Assembly (NCBI GenBank): GCA_943370385.1
Contig: CALRQT020000012.1
Location: 38,536 to 102,535, forward strand
Source of the DNA: BAIKAL-G1 sp943370385
GTDB taxonomy: Bacteria > Cyanobacteriota > Cyanobacteriia > PCC-6307 > Cyanobiaceae
Reading direction: 5' to 3'
Length of the DNA stretch: 64,000 nt
Part shown: positions 1 through 7,601 of the stretch, in pieces
Layout: every line of letters begins with the position of its first letter
Position numbering within the stretch: the first letter of the stretch is position 1
The notes under the pieces: generated by a model
Databases searched by the model: none
Seen by the model: only the letters and a program-made list of their open reading frames with translations
Told to the model about the DNA's origin: nothing
Program-made: the position numbers and the translations under genes

Positions 1-41
1 GGGATCACCAGCAGGGTGGGAAGCGGCGCGGCGGACGTCAT
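1..41 (-). CDS. 5' end of a DUF3326-like gene (partial)
   Basis: Only the first 13 or so codons are inside the window; the gene runs off the left edge. The ATG overlaps the stop of the small gene upstream in an ATGA arrangement, so the two are probably translationally coupled. The visible N-terminus (MTSAAPLPTLLVIP) has the short leader plus hydrophobic strand with which I recall cyanobacterial DUF3326 proteins beginning. The family call is inference from very few residues; only the presence of a start codon in a coupled position is directly seen. Confidence 0.45.
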   Translation of the reverse strand, partial: MTSAAPLPTLLVI

Positions 42-259
42 CGCAGCATCACCGCCTCTAGGCGGAGCCGACCTGGGCCATCACCCCTTTGATCCGCTTG
101 GGCGCAGCCATCGCTGGCCAGGGTTGCCGGGGAACTGGACTCAACCGCCGTGATCGCCCAGCGCAACGGCTCGCCGTACGGGCGCAGAGCGGCCAGGATC
201 TGGGGGCGCAGCGGGCCAGGCACCGGCTCCAACCAGAGCTCCAAAGGCTCCAACCTCAC
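38..259 (-). CDS. Small conserved-looking protein of unknown function
   Basis: A 73-residue protein starting at GTG, 10 nt after the ferredoxin stop. Its stop overlaps the ATG of the next gene. The N-terminal half (about residues 3-33) reads as an amphipathic segment rich in Leu, Pro and Trp, followed by an RWAITAV strand, and the C-terminus ends in a charged LRLEAV strand, which looks like a small folded alpha/beta protein. No domain is recognised and there are no metal ligands or membrane segment. Its tight position between the ferredoxin and the DUF3326-like gene implies one transcript. The start could lie further upstream inside the ferredoxin gene. Confidence 0.55.
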   Translation of the reverse strand: MRLEPLELWLEPVPGPLRPQILAALRPYGEPLRWAITAVESSSPATLASDGCAQADQRGDGPGRLRLEAVMLR

Positions 260-269
260 CGAAGCCGCC

Positions 270-593
270 TCACTTCTGGAATTTGCCGAACTGGGCCTCG
301 TAGAGGCTGTCCTCCTGGCGGGCCAGGACGGTGAGATCGCTGCGGGGATAGGACACGCACAGCAGGGCGAACCCTTGCTCCTGCAGGTCGGCGCGCACGC
401 CCATGGCATCGCTCTGGTGCACGCTGCCGCTCTGGATCAGGGCCGCGCAGGTGGTGCACACCCCGGCGCCACAGGAGGTGGGCAACGCCACCCCGGCCGC
501 TTCGCCGGCGGCGAGCACGGTTTGGTCGGCGCGACAGGCGAAGGTGTGGGAGGTGCCATCCAGATCGACGGTCACGGAAAAGCTGTCACTCAT
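270..593 (-). CDS. Plant-type [2Fe-2S] ferredoxin
   Basis: 107 residues. The cluster-binding pattern of plant-type ferredoxins is complete: Cys41, Cys46 and Cys49 (C-x4-C-x2-C) plus Cys79 in the ALLC segment. It is a soluble one-electron carrier. The N-terminal beta strands (residues 5-20) and the acidic/aromatic C-terminus fit the fold. The ATG lies inside the last codons of the upstream oxygenase gene (8-nt overlap), so the ferredoxin is translationally coupled to it and may supply electrons to that enzyme or to a nearby partner. It is not the main photosynthetic PetF: the sequence is divergent and sits in a non-photosynthetic operon. Confidence 0.88.
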   Translation of the reverse strand: MSDSFSVTVDLDGTSHTFACRADQTVLAAGEAAGVALPTSCGAGVCTTCAALIQSGSVHQSDAMGVRADLQEQGFALLCVSYPRSDLTVLARQEDSLYEAQFGKFQK

Positions 594-1407
594 CGGCAAG
601 GGGGCCCCTGGGGCGCTCGATCTGGGTGCCCCCATCTTCCCGGATGGCGAAACCGGCCGGAGCCTCAAGCGCCGTCCAGTCGCTGGGGTGGGGGGAGAGA
701 TATTCCGGCGCCGTCCCAGCCCGGGCACCGGAACCAGCCAAGGGCCCAGAAGCCCGAGCGGGGGCAGTGATCACCAGATCGAAGCTGACCGACAGGCGCA
801 GCTCCTCGTCCTCGTCGTTGCAGGTCACGGCATGGTCGGTGCTGGAGGGGAACAGCACCAACAGGCCGGCCTGTGGGGCGATGTCGACCCAAGCGGAATT
901 GAGCGGATGGCCGGCCGCAATCGGGCCGCCATGGCCCACGGCCAGGCCCGGCACCAGCTCATTGGCCTGGCGGTGGGGGTACAGGCGCAGGCTGCCACTG
1001 CGACCCGTGCCATCGCCATTGACGTAGTACACGGCGCTGAGGTGGGCGTTGGGATGGTGGTGGCGCCCCACCCCCTGGCCCGGGGCACTCACCACGGGCC
1101 AGGAGCGCTGGATATGGACAGCCAGCTGGGCCGGATCGAAGCCCAGGGCCAGTAGGTAGGCCCACACCTGCTGGTGCAGCTGGTCGGTCAGCCAGGCAAA
1201 GGGGGCCAGCCGGTGGATCTGGGCGACGCCATGGAGATCGCCGGTCCAGGCGTAGCCGGGGTTGGGATTGCCCTCCTGCTCGCCCCGCAGCTGCAGGAGC
1301 GCCTGCAGCATCACGGCCGAATCGAGCGGATCAGGCCGCAGCTGCACCTGGGCCAGGGCCAAGGGAAAGAGCTCGCGCAGCTGGAGCTCGGGAACGGGAG
1401 GGGCCAT
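586..1407 (-). CDS. Putative 2OG-Fe(II) oxygenase family protein
   Basis: 273 residues, ATG start. The centre carries a His-rich segment (RHHHPNAHLSAVYYV, residues 115-129) and a later GLLVLFPSSTDHAV strand with His192, followed by an Arg204 strand. These match the double-stranded beta-helix of the TIGR02466-type putative 2-oxoglutarate/Fe(II) oxygenases, in which a His plus an Asn/Asp and a distal His bind iron and an Arg binds 2OG. The substrate is unknown. The gene precedes and overlaps the ferredoxin. The N-terminal 50 residues have a Leu/Pro-rich helix. Family assignment is by motif only. Confidence 0.72.
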   Translation of the reverse strand: MAPPVPELQLRELFPLALAQVQLRPDPLDSAVMLQALLQLRGEQEGNPNPGYAWTGDLHGVAQIHRLAPFAWLTDQLHQQVWAYLLALGFDPAQLAVHIQRSWPVVSAPGQGVGRHHHPNAHLSAVYYVNGDGTGRSGSLRLYPHRQANELVPGLAVGHGGPIAAGHPLNSAWVDIAPQAGLLVLFPSSTDHAVTCNDEDEELRLSVSFDLVITAPARASGPLAGSGARAGTAPEYLSPHPSDWTALEAPAGFAIREDGGTQIERPRGPLADE

Positions 1408-1421
1408 GGAAGATGGTCAAC

Positions 1422-1444
1422 AAAAAGCCGGCCCAGGGGCCGGC
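1422..1444 (-). terminator. Intrinsic terminator of the ATP synthase operon
   Basis: Read on the minus strand, a GCCGGCCC / GGGCCGGC stem with a very short loop is followed directly by TTTTTG. It lies about 55 nt beyond the gamma-subunit stop, at the end of the atp operon. Confidence 0.85.
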
Positions 1445-1498
1445 TCGGGTAACAGGGACAACAACTGTCCTTGAAGTCGTTAAAACTAAGCGCCTAAC

Positions 1499-2452
1499 TC
1501 AGGCCATGGCTGCAGCACCACCAACCACCTCAAGAATTTCCTGGGTGATGGCCGCCTGACGGGCCTTGTTGTAATCGAGCGTGAGGCTCTTGGCCAGGGC
1601 CTTGGCGTTGTCGCTGGCGTTGTTCATGGCCGTCATACGGCTAGCCAGTTCACTAGCCGCGGCTTCCTGGAGGGAGCGCAGCAGCTGGTTCTGCAGGTAG
1701 AGGGGCAAGAGCACATCGAGCAGCTGGTCAGGGCTCTGTTCAAACACAAAATCAGGCTTCAGCGCCGGCTGGGGATTCTCCCGCTTGCCGAGCTCAACGC
1801 CAAGGCGACCATCGCGGGTGGTGAGACGGAAAATCTCATCATCCGGGGTGGCAATGCCCTGGGGGTCAAGGGGCAGAAGGGTTTGAACCACGGGGGAAGA
1901 GCTCACCAGGTTGATGAACTTGGTGAAGATGATCTCAACCCGGTCGGTGCTGCCAGAGAGGAACTCAGCCAGGATTTCATTGGCAATCGAGCCGGCCTCA
2001 TCGGCATTCGGCACCTGCTCCAGGCCAGTAAAAGTGGCGCGAATCGTATAGAGATGGGCGCGGTTCTGGAAGTAGGTGATGGCCTTACGGCCGATCAACA
2101 CCAGATCCACATTGAAGCCCTGGGCCTTCAACTGGGCAAAGCGTTGTTCGGTGCGCTTGATGATGTTGGCGTTATAGCCCCCACACAGGCCCCGGTCGCC
2201 CGTAACCGCCATCAGGGTGATGTTGGCCACATCGCGCAGCTGCAATAGCGGCGATTCCGATTCGCCAGAACCCATGTGGGACTGGAGATTTTCCAGCACC
2301 CGGGCCAGACGGTCGGCAAAGGGGCGGCTGCGCAGCACCTGTTCCTGGGCACGGCGCACCTTGGCGGCGGCCACCAGGCGCATGGCCTCGGTGATTTTGC
2401 GGGTGTTCTTGACCGAACTGATGCGGTCGCGGATGTCCTTGAGGTTGGCCAT
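1499..2452 (-). CDS. atpG: F1 ATP synthase gamma subunit
   Basis: 317 residues. The protein is the central rotor shaft of thylakoid F1: the N-terminal coiled-coil helix (MANLKDIRDRISSVKNTRKI) and the C-terminal helix (residues about 265-312) form the stalk. The stretch around residues 195-240 is the cyanobacterial/chloroplast-specific insertion, here without the regulatory cysteine pair of plant chloroplast gamma, as expected for cyanobacteria. It is the last gene of the operon, 10 nt after atpA, and is followed by a terminator. In cyanobacterial literature this gene is often called atpC. Confidence 0.98.
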   Translation of the reverse strand: MANLKDIRDRISSVKNTRKITEAMRLVAAAKVRRAQEQVLRSRPFADRLARVLENLQSHMGSGESESPLLQLRDVANITLMAVTGDRGLCGGYNANIIKRTEQRFAQLKAQGFNVDLVLIGRKAITYFQNRAHLYTIRATFTGLEQVPNADEAGSIANEILAEFLSGSTDRVEIIFTKFINLVSSSPVVQTLLPLDPQGIATPDDEIFRLTTRDGRLGVELGKRENPQPALKPDFVFEQSPDQLLDVLLPLYLQNQLLRSLQEAAASELASRMTAMNNASDNAKALAKSLTLDYNKARQAAITQEILEVVGGAAAMA

Positions 2453-2462
2453 GGATTAGGGC

Positions 2463-3980
2463 TCAGGCTGCAGCCAGCAGGGACGATTTGACTTCGAGAA
2501 TGGCGGCCTTGAGTTGGGCTTCGGACTCGTCGCTGAGCACCTTCTCGGTTTGAACCTTGGTGACGTAGTCAGCCAGGTTGGTCTTGAGATACTCGCGCAG
2601 TTCGCGGGCAAACTGGCTCACCAGTTCCACGGGCACGTCATCAATCATGCCCTTCACACCGGCATAGACCACGGCCACCTGCTCGGCCAGGATCAGGGGG
2701 CTGAACTGGGGCTGCTTGAGCAGTTCGCGCAGGCGCTTGCCCCGGCCCAGCTGGGCCTGGGTGGCGGCGTCGAGGTCGGAGGCGAACTGGGAGAAGGCGG
2801 CCAGTTCATCGAACTGGGCCAGCTCCAGCTTCAAGGTGCCGGCGATTTTCTTGATCGCTTTTGTTTGGGCGGCACCACCCACCCGGCTCACGGAGATGCC
2901 CACGTTGATGGCGGGGCGCAGGCCGGAGTTGAACAGGTCGGAGCTCAGAAACACCTGGCCATCGGTGATCGAAATAACGTTGGTTGGGATGTAGGCCGAC
3001 ACGTCACCGGCCTGGGTCTCGATGATCGGTAGGGCGGTCATGCTGCCCTTGCCCATGGCATCGGAAAGCTTGGCGGCCCGCTCCAGCAGGCGGCTGTGGC
3101 AATAGAACACGTCGCCAGGATAGGCCTCACGACCGGGGGGACGGCGCAGCAGCAGGGACATCTGGCGATAGGCCTGGGCCTGCTTGGTGAGGTCGTCATA
3201 GACCACCAAGGTGGCCTTGCCCTTGTACATGAAGGATTCGGCAAGGGCGGCGCCGGTGTAGGGGGCCAGGTATTGGAGGGCCGCCGACTCAGAGGCGCTA
3301 GCCGCCACGATGATCGTGTAATCGAGGGCGCCGCGCTCACGCAGCACTTCCACCACGTTGGCCACAGAAGCCGCCTTCTGACCGATGGCGACGTAGACGC
3401 AAACGACGTCTTCGCCCTTCTGGTTGATGATCGTGTCGATCGCGATAGCGGTTTTGCCGGTCTGGCGGTCACCAATGATCAGCTCGCGCTGGCCGCGGCC
3501 GATGGGGATCATGGCGTCGATCGCCGTGATGCCAGTTTGCATCGGTTCGTGCACCGATTTGCGCTGGATGATGCCAGGCGCCATCGATTCGATCAGGCGG
3601 GTTTCGCTGCTGGCGATTTCACCCTTGCCATCGATCGGCTGACCCAGGGAGTTCACCACCCGGCCGAGCATGGCGTCGCCCACGGGCACCGAGGCGATCT
3701 TGCCGGTGGCCTTCACCGTGCTGCCTTCCTGAATGCCGCGGCCTTCGCCCATCAGCACCACACCGACGTTGTCGTCCTCCAGGTTGAGGGCGATGCCTTC
3801 GGTGCCATCTTCGAACTGCACCAGTTCGCCGGCCATGACCTGTTCGAGGCCATAGACGCGGGCGATGCCATCGCCGATTTGCAGCACGGTTCCGACGTTG
3901 CTGACCGAAACCGACTTGTCGTAGTCAGCGATCTGCTGCTTGAGAATGGCGCTGATCTCGTCGGGGCGGATGGAAACCAT
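2463..3980 (-). CDS. atpA: F1 ATP synthase alpha subunit
   Basis: 505 residues, full length. It is the nucleotide-binding but non-catalytic partner of beta in the F1 head. The P-loop GDRQTGKT lies near residues 170-177. The N-terminal beta-barrel and the C-terminal helical domain are both complete. The start codon matches the usual MVSIRPDEIS N-terminus. The beta and epsilon subunits (atpD, atpC/E) are not in the window, as is normal for cyanobacteria, where they form a separate operon. Confidence 0.98.
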   Translation of the reverse strand: MVSIRPDEISAILKQQIADYDKSVSVSNVGTVLQIGDGIARVYGLEQVMAGELVQFEDGTEGIALNLEDDNVGVVLMGEGRGIQEGSTVKATGKIASVPVGDAMLGRVVNSLGQPIDGKGEIASSETRLIESMAPGIIQRKSVHEPMQTGITAIDAMIPIGRGQRELIIGDRQTGKTAIAIDTIINQKGEDVVCVYVAIGQKAASVANVVEVLRERGALDYTIIVAASASESAALQYLAPYTGAALAESFMYKGKATLVVYDDLTKQAQAYRQMSLLLRRPPGREAYPGDVFYCHSRLLERAAKLSDAMGKGSMTALPIIETQAGDVSAYIPTNVISITDGQVFLSSDLFNSGLRPAINVGISVSRVGGAAQTKAIKKIAGTLKLELAQFDELAAFSQFASDLDAATQAQLGRGKRLRELLKQPQFSPLILAEQVAVVYAGVKGMIDDVPVELVSQFARELREYLKTNLADYVTKVQTEKVLSDESEAQLKAAILEVKSSLLAAA

Positions 3981-4046
3981 GGGAGGAAGTCCCCGGCAGG
4001 GGAGGAGATGGGATGGGTCGGAGGTGTAGGGGGAAGCGGCCGGGCG

Positions 4047-4595
4047 TTAGGTCACCTTGGCCAGGGCCAGTCCAAGGCGGCGTACCTGACCGGACAGGCT
4101 GGCGTCGATCACCTGGGAGCCCACGGAGACAATGAAGCCGCCAATCAGGGCCGGATCGACCTGGTGCTGGATCTCCAGCTTGTCGGAGCCGACAACGGCC
4201 TGGATCTTGAGGGCAATCTCGGCCTGCTGGGTTTCGTTCAGGGCCGTGGCCGAGGTGACCTGGGCCAGGGAGATATGGCGCTGCTCGCGGTAAAGCTCCA
4301 GCAGGCGCTCCAGCACCGCATCCAGGAAGCCGATGCGCTGGCGGTCGGCCAGCAACTTCAGCAAGTTCAGGAAGGACGGGGTGACTTGGTCAGTGAACAG
4401 GGCCTGGAGGGCTGCCTTCTTAGCGCCGACCTCGAGGATGGGAGAGGCCATCGCTTCCCGGAGTTCCGGGGACTCCTGCCACAGGGCCAACACCTGGCGG
4501 GCTTGGTCCACAATCTCGTCGGTTTCGTTGCGGCCATCAGCCACCTGCAGGAACGCCTCGGCGTAGGGGGTGGTGATGGAGTTGAGGAGTGGCAT
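4047..4595 (-). CDS. atpH: F1 ATP synthase delta subunit
   Basis: 182 residues. The protein is the OSCP-type delta subunit that ties the peripheral stalk (b/b') to the top of the alpha3beta3 head. It has an N-terminal six-helix bundle and a C-terminal domain with the IGGFIVSVGSQVIDASL segment typical of the family. The ATG shares one base with the stop of atpF (TGATG), so the two are coupled. In cyanobacterial nomenclature it is also called atpD. A 66-nt gap separates it from atpA. Confidence 0.97.
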   Translation of the reverse strand: MPLLNSITTPYAEAFLQVADGRNETDEIVDQARQVLALWQESPELREAMASPILEVGAKKAALQALFTDQVTPSFLNLLKLLADRQRIGFLDAVLERLLELYREQRHISLAQVTSATALNETQQAEIALKIQAVVGSDKLEIQHQVDPALIGGFIVSVGSQVIDASLSGQVRRLGLALAKVT

Positions 4596-5119
4596 CAGGC
4601 GTTCCCCAGATTCGAAATGGACTGGTCGATCAGGCGGGCCTGGGATTGGGCATCCAGTTTGTTGGTCAAACTGGCGAGTGCCTTCTCGATGGCGAGCCGG
4701 GCGGCCTCACGACGCAGTTGGTCGCGAACCCTGGAAACCTCGGCGTTGACATCGGAGTCAGCACCCTCCTTCAACAGGGCCATTTCCTGGATCGTGCGGC
4801 GGTCGCCTTCGAGGCGAATCGCCTGGGCCCGGGCTTTGCCATCGATCCGAATCTGGTCGGCCTTCGCCTGGGCAGTGCTGAGGTCCTGTTGGGCGACAGC
4901 CAGGGCTGCCGTGGCCTGGGCCAGGCTCTCTTCAGCATCTTTCAGGTCGGCGAGAATCAATTCCCGACGGCGCTGGAGAATCCCCCCAAGGAAACCTGGC
5001 AAAAACTTCACCAAAATGGCGATGACAATCGCCAAGTTGATGATATTGGTCTCGAAGAGATCAAGATTGAGGCCAAAACTGCCGTGGGAGGCAAAGACAA
5101 GGGCGGTCAAGGATGTCAT
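4595..5119 (-). CDS. atpF: FO ATP synthase subunit b
   Basis: 174 residues. One N-terminal transmembrane helix (about residues 26-48, NIINLAIVIAILVKFLPGFLG) is followed by a long Ala/Glu/Arg/Gln-rich helix that forms the right-handed coiled coil of the peripheral stalk. Start overlaps the b' stop by 4 nt (ATGA) and its stop overlaps the atpH start by 1 nt, so b', b and delta are translationally chained. Confidence 0.97.
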   Translation of the reverse strand: MTSLTALVFASHGSFGLNLDLFETNIINLAIVIAILVKFLPGFLGGILQRRRELILADLKDAEESLAQATAALAVAQQDLSTAQAKADQIRIDGKARAQAIRLEGDRRTIQEMALLKEGADSDVNAEVSRVRDQLRREAARLAIEKALASLTNKLDAQSQARLIDQSISNLGNA

Positions 5120-5577
5120 TGCGCTGCCAGCAAACGGTCAACAATCAGGTCTCCGAGCTGCTTGGCATCGGCCTGAATCTGGCCGAGGGCCCCATCACGC
5201 TGGATATCCAACTCGCGGCGGGAGGCTTCCCGGGCCGCATTGGCAGATGCCGTTGCTACCGCCAGGGCCTCTCGGTAAAGCTGGTCGGATTCCTGCTCGG
5301 CCTCAACGATCAGGGCCTGGGCGGCCTTGCGGGCGTCCTTCAGCTGTTCCTTGAGGTCGGCTTGGAGCCGTTGGACCTGGGCAAGCTTCTGCTTGGCGTC
5401 GGCACGGCTGGTAGTGATGTAGCCCTCCCGCTCCTCCACGGTGCGACCAACGGGGCGGAAGAACAGAGCATTGAGAATCAAGGTGAGGAGCACCACCTGA
5501 ACCGCCATCAGCGGCAGGGTGGCATCGAGGTCAAACAGACCTCCCTCCGTGGCACCTAGCAGAAGCCAGCTGGTCAT
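5116..5577 (-). CDS. atpF2: FO ATP synthase subunit b'
   Basis: 153 residues from the ATG giving MTSWLLLGATEGGLFD; an upstream in-frame extension is possible but lacks family similarity. The transmembrane helix is around residues 18-40, then a long coiled-coil helix. Photosynthetic organisms use b and b' as a heterodimer in the stator, which is why both genes are present. It is also named atpG in cyanobacteria. It is separated from the c-subunit gene by a 260-nt spacer with two hairpins. Confidence 0.96.
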   Translation of the reverse strand: MTSWLLLGATEGGLFDLDATLPLMAVQVVLLTLILNALFFRPVGRTVEEREGYITTSRADAKQKLAQVQRLQADLKEQLKDARKAAQALIVEAEQESDQLYREALAVATASANAAREASRRELDIQRDGALGQIQADAKQLGDLIVDRLLAAQ

Positions 5578-5680
5578 GAGGCGGGGGTGCGGGCGGATGA
5601 TCCGACTTGAGGCCGACACTCCAGACAATCCTCTGCCCCAGGAGATCCGGAACGTCGGGCTTGAAGCGGAGTGGCGATGG

Positions 5681-5726
5681 CGTCGCCCTTAGGGGCGACG
5701 GGGGTGGCTGTCGCCCGAAGGGGCGA
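5681..5726 (-). other. Two adjacent hairpins in the atpE-atpF2 spacer
   Basis: Positions 5681-5700 form a perfect 8-bp stem (CGTCGCCC / GGGCGACG) with a 4-nt loop. Positions 5711-5726 form a 6-bp stem (TCGCCC / GGGCGA) with a 4-nt loop. No T-run follows on the minus strand, so neither looks like a simple terminator. The place fits an mRNA-processing or stability element that raises c-subunit output over the downstream genes; that role is inference. Confidence 0.55.
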
Positions 5727-5837
5727 AGGGGCCGGAAAGCAGAAGGCGACGGGAGGGGGATAGGGGGAGGAAGGCCGGGTCGATCAGGGAACGATCGACC
5801 GCGGCAGGCTCCTGCCCCCACTCACCTCCGTTCGCGA

Positions 5838-6083
5838 TCAGGCGAAGGGGTTGGCGAACAGCAGCACCAGGGCGACCACGAGGCCGTAGATGGTGAGAGC
5901 TTCCATGAAGGCCAGGGACAGCAGCAGGGTGCCGCGGATCTTGCCTTCGGCTTCAGGCTGACGCGCGATGCCTTCGACAGCGCCGCCGGCAGCGGTGCCC
6001 TGACCGATGCCGGGGCCGATGGCGCCCAGGCCGACAGCCAGGCCAGCAGCCAGGACAGACGCAGCGGAGGTGATGGAATCCAT
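5838..6083 (-). CDS. atpE: FO ATP synthase subunit c
   Basis: 81 residues, the usual length for the thylakoid c subunit. It has two transmembrane helices joined by the polar RQP loop (residues 41-43). The proton-binding Glu61 sits in the second helix (LAFMEALTIYG), and the first helix has the Gly-rich GLGAIGPGIGQG packing motif. The ATG giving MDSITSAASV is the conserved start. Assembled as a ring, it drives gamma rotation. In cyanobacterial naming it is atpH. Confidence 0.98.
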   Translation of the reverse strand: MDSITSAASVLAAGLAVGLGAIGPGIGQGTAAGGAVEGIARQPEAEGKIRGTLLLSLAFMEALTIYGLVVALVLLFANPFA

Positions 6084-6245
6084 GGTGGAACGGGGAGTGT
6101 GGAGCGCTGGGATTGCGCGGGACGGACCGGGGACGAAACCCTGCGCTAAGGACATCTCAGAGCTGAGATGGGCCCGATGCAAACCGGACCTGCGCGAAGG
6201 GAGTTTGCCAGACCGGCGGACCGGCCTGGCGGGATCAGCAGCTGA

Positions 6246-6974
6246 TCAGTGGTGGGACTCGTGCACCGCTTCGCCGATGTAGTAGGCGGCAAGGGTGGCG
6301 AAGATCAGGGCCTGGATAGCGCTGGTGAAAAGGCCCAGCAGCATGGCAGGCAGGGGCACCACAAGCGGTACGAGGAAGGCAAGCACCGCCACCACCAATT
6401 CGTCGGCCAGGATGTTGCCGAACAGACGAAAAGATAGCGACAGAGGCTTGGTGAAGTCCTCAACAATCTTGAAGGGCACCATGATCGGAGTGGGTTCCAC
6501 GTAGTACTCGAAGTACCGGAAACCCTTGCGGCTCAGGCCTGCATAGAAGTAGGCGAGAGACACCAACAGGGCCAGAGCAATCGTGGTGTTGATGTCAGCT
6601 GTGGGGGCTCCCAGTTCACCGTGGGGAAGCGAAATCAGCTTCCACGGCACCAGGGCCCCACCCCAATTGCTGACGAATATGAACAAGAAGAGGGTGCCGA
6701 TGAACGGCAACCAATCGCGGTAGGCCTTCTCGCCAATCTGCTCGCGAGCCAAATCACGGATGTAGTCCCAGAGAAACTCCAGGAGGTTCTGAACACCGCG
6801 GGGATCGCGCTCGAGCTTGCGGGTACCGGCAATGACCAGGGCCAGCAGGGCACCGATCACAACCCAGGAGCTCAGGAAAACCTGGCCATGGATCTTGAGA
6901 TTCCCGAGGTGCCAGTAGAGGTGTTGGCCCACCTCCAGTTCGGCTAGGGGAAGAGCGAGAGGCAAGGGAAGCAT
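6246..6974 (-). CDS. atpB: FO ATP synthase subunit a
   Basis: 242 residues, with five to six transmembrane helices. The essential Arg183 lies in SFRLFGNILADELVV, and the Gln/His-rich C-terminal helix (about residues 213-240) forms the proton half-channels against the c-ring. Start chosen at MLPLPLALPLAELEVG because the shorter N-terminus matches the family; an in-frame ATG 45 nt upstream exists. It follows atp1 and precedes atpE. Also named atpI in cyanobacteria. Confidence 0.97.
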   Translation of the reverse strand: MLPLPLALPLAELEVGQHLYWHLGNLKIHGQVFLSSWVVIGALLALVIAGTRKLERDPRGVQNLLEFLWDYIRDLAREQIGEKAYRDWLPFIGTLFLFIFVSNWGGALVPWKLISLPHGELGAPTADINTTIALALLVSLAYFYAGLSRKGFRYFEYYVEPTPIMVPFKIVEDFTKPLSLSFRLFGNILADELVVAVLAFLVPLVVPLPAMLLGLFTSAIQALIFATLAAYYIGEAVHESHH

Positions 6975-7072
6975 CTGGCTGAGATGTGCGGTGTCGCTAA
7001 GGCGACGGGTCGGGAACAACCGGCGGGGCCGGTATTAAGGGCCGGCGAAGCCGGTGGGGATGCGGCGAACGC

Positions 7073-7408
7073 TCAGGAGTCGAACAGCGCCTGCAGGATC
7101 AGGGCGGGCTTATAGAGCAGGAAGCCGAGAATGGCCGGCAACAGCTCCAGCTGGGGGAAGCGGGATCCCGCCAGGACCAGCACCGCAGGCACGAGCAATT
7201 GGATCTTGCTCACCTTCTTGGAGCCGTTGCCGAGCTTGTTGACACTGCGGGCAAGGAGCCACAGATACAACATCCCGGCGAGGGCTCCCACCAGCACACT
7301 GCCGGCGGTCGGTAGATCAAAGACCACAGCCGTGACGGCCACCGCCGCAGCGGAGACGATCAAGGTGGCCAGGATCAGGCGCTGCTTGAGCCTGGCGTAA
7401 TCCTCCAT
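7073..7408 (-). CDS. atp1: ATP synthase Atp1/I-like membrane protein
   Basis: 111 residues from the ATG giving MEDYARLKQRLILATLIV. There are three to four transmembrane segments, in the order expected for the small UncI/Atp1-like protein that opens cyanobacterial ATP synthase operons and helps assemble the c-ring. The frame stays open upstream: a GTG at 7573 would add a 55-residue Ala/Pro/Glu-rich N-terminus, and low-complexity extensions of this type occur in picocyanobacterial homologues. The start is therefore uncertain while the product is not. Confidence 0.85.
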   Translation of the reverse strand: MEDYARLKQRLILATLIVSAAAVAVTAVVFDLPTAGSVLVGALAGMLYLWLLARSVNKLGNGSKKVSKIQLLVPAVLVLAGSRFPQLELLPAILGFLLYKPALILQALFDS

Positions 7409-7601
7409 TCCGTTACTGCCGACAGCCGAAGCGATCGGAGTGGCTGCGGCCGGGGTGGTCGCAGCCGGTAGGGAGGCACCTCCAGGCGGCTCATCACGGC
7501 TCTCCAAACCGAGCTGGACCCCCTGGGAGGGGGCCTCTTCGGAAGGAGAAACGGAGATTGCCTGCAAGGGCACAAAAGCTCTGATAAGCGCGCGGAATCT
7601 A

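Noticed and set aside
3096..5354. A 752-codon open frame on the plus strand across atpA, delta and b.
   Set aside because: It is antisense to three certain ATP synthase genes, and its protein has the His/Gly/Asp-rich composition typical of reverse-strand frames in GC-rich DNA.
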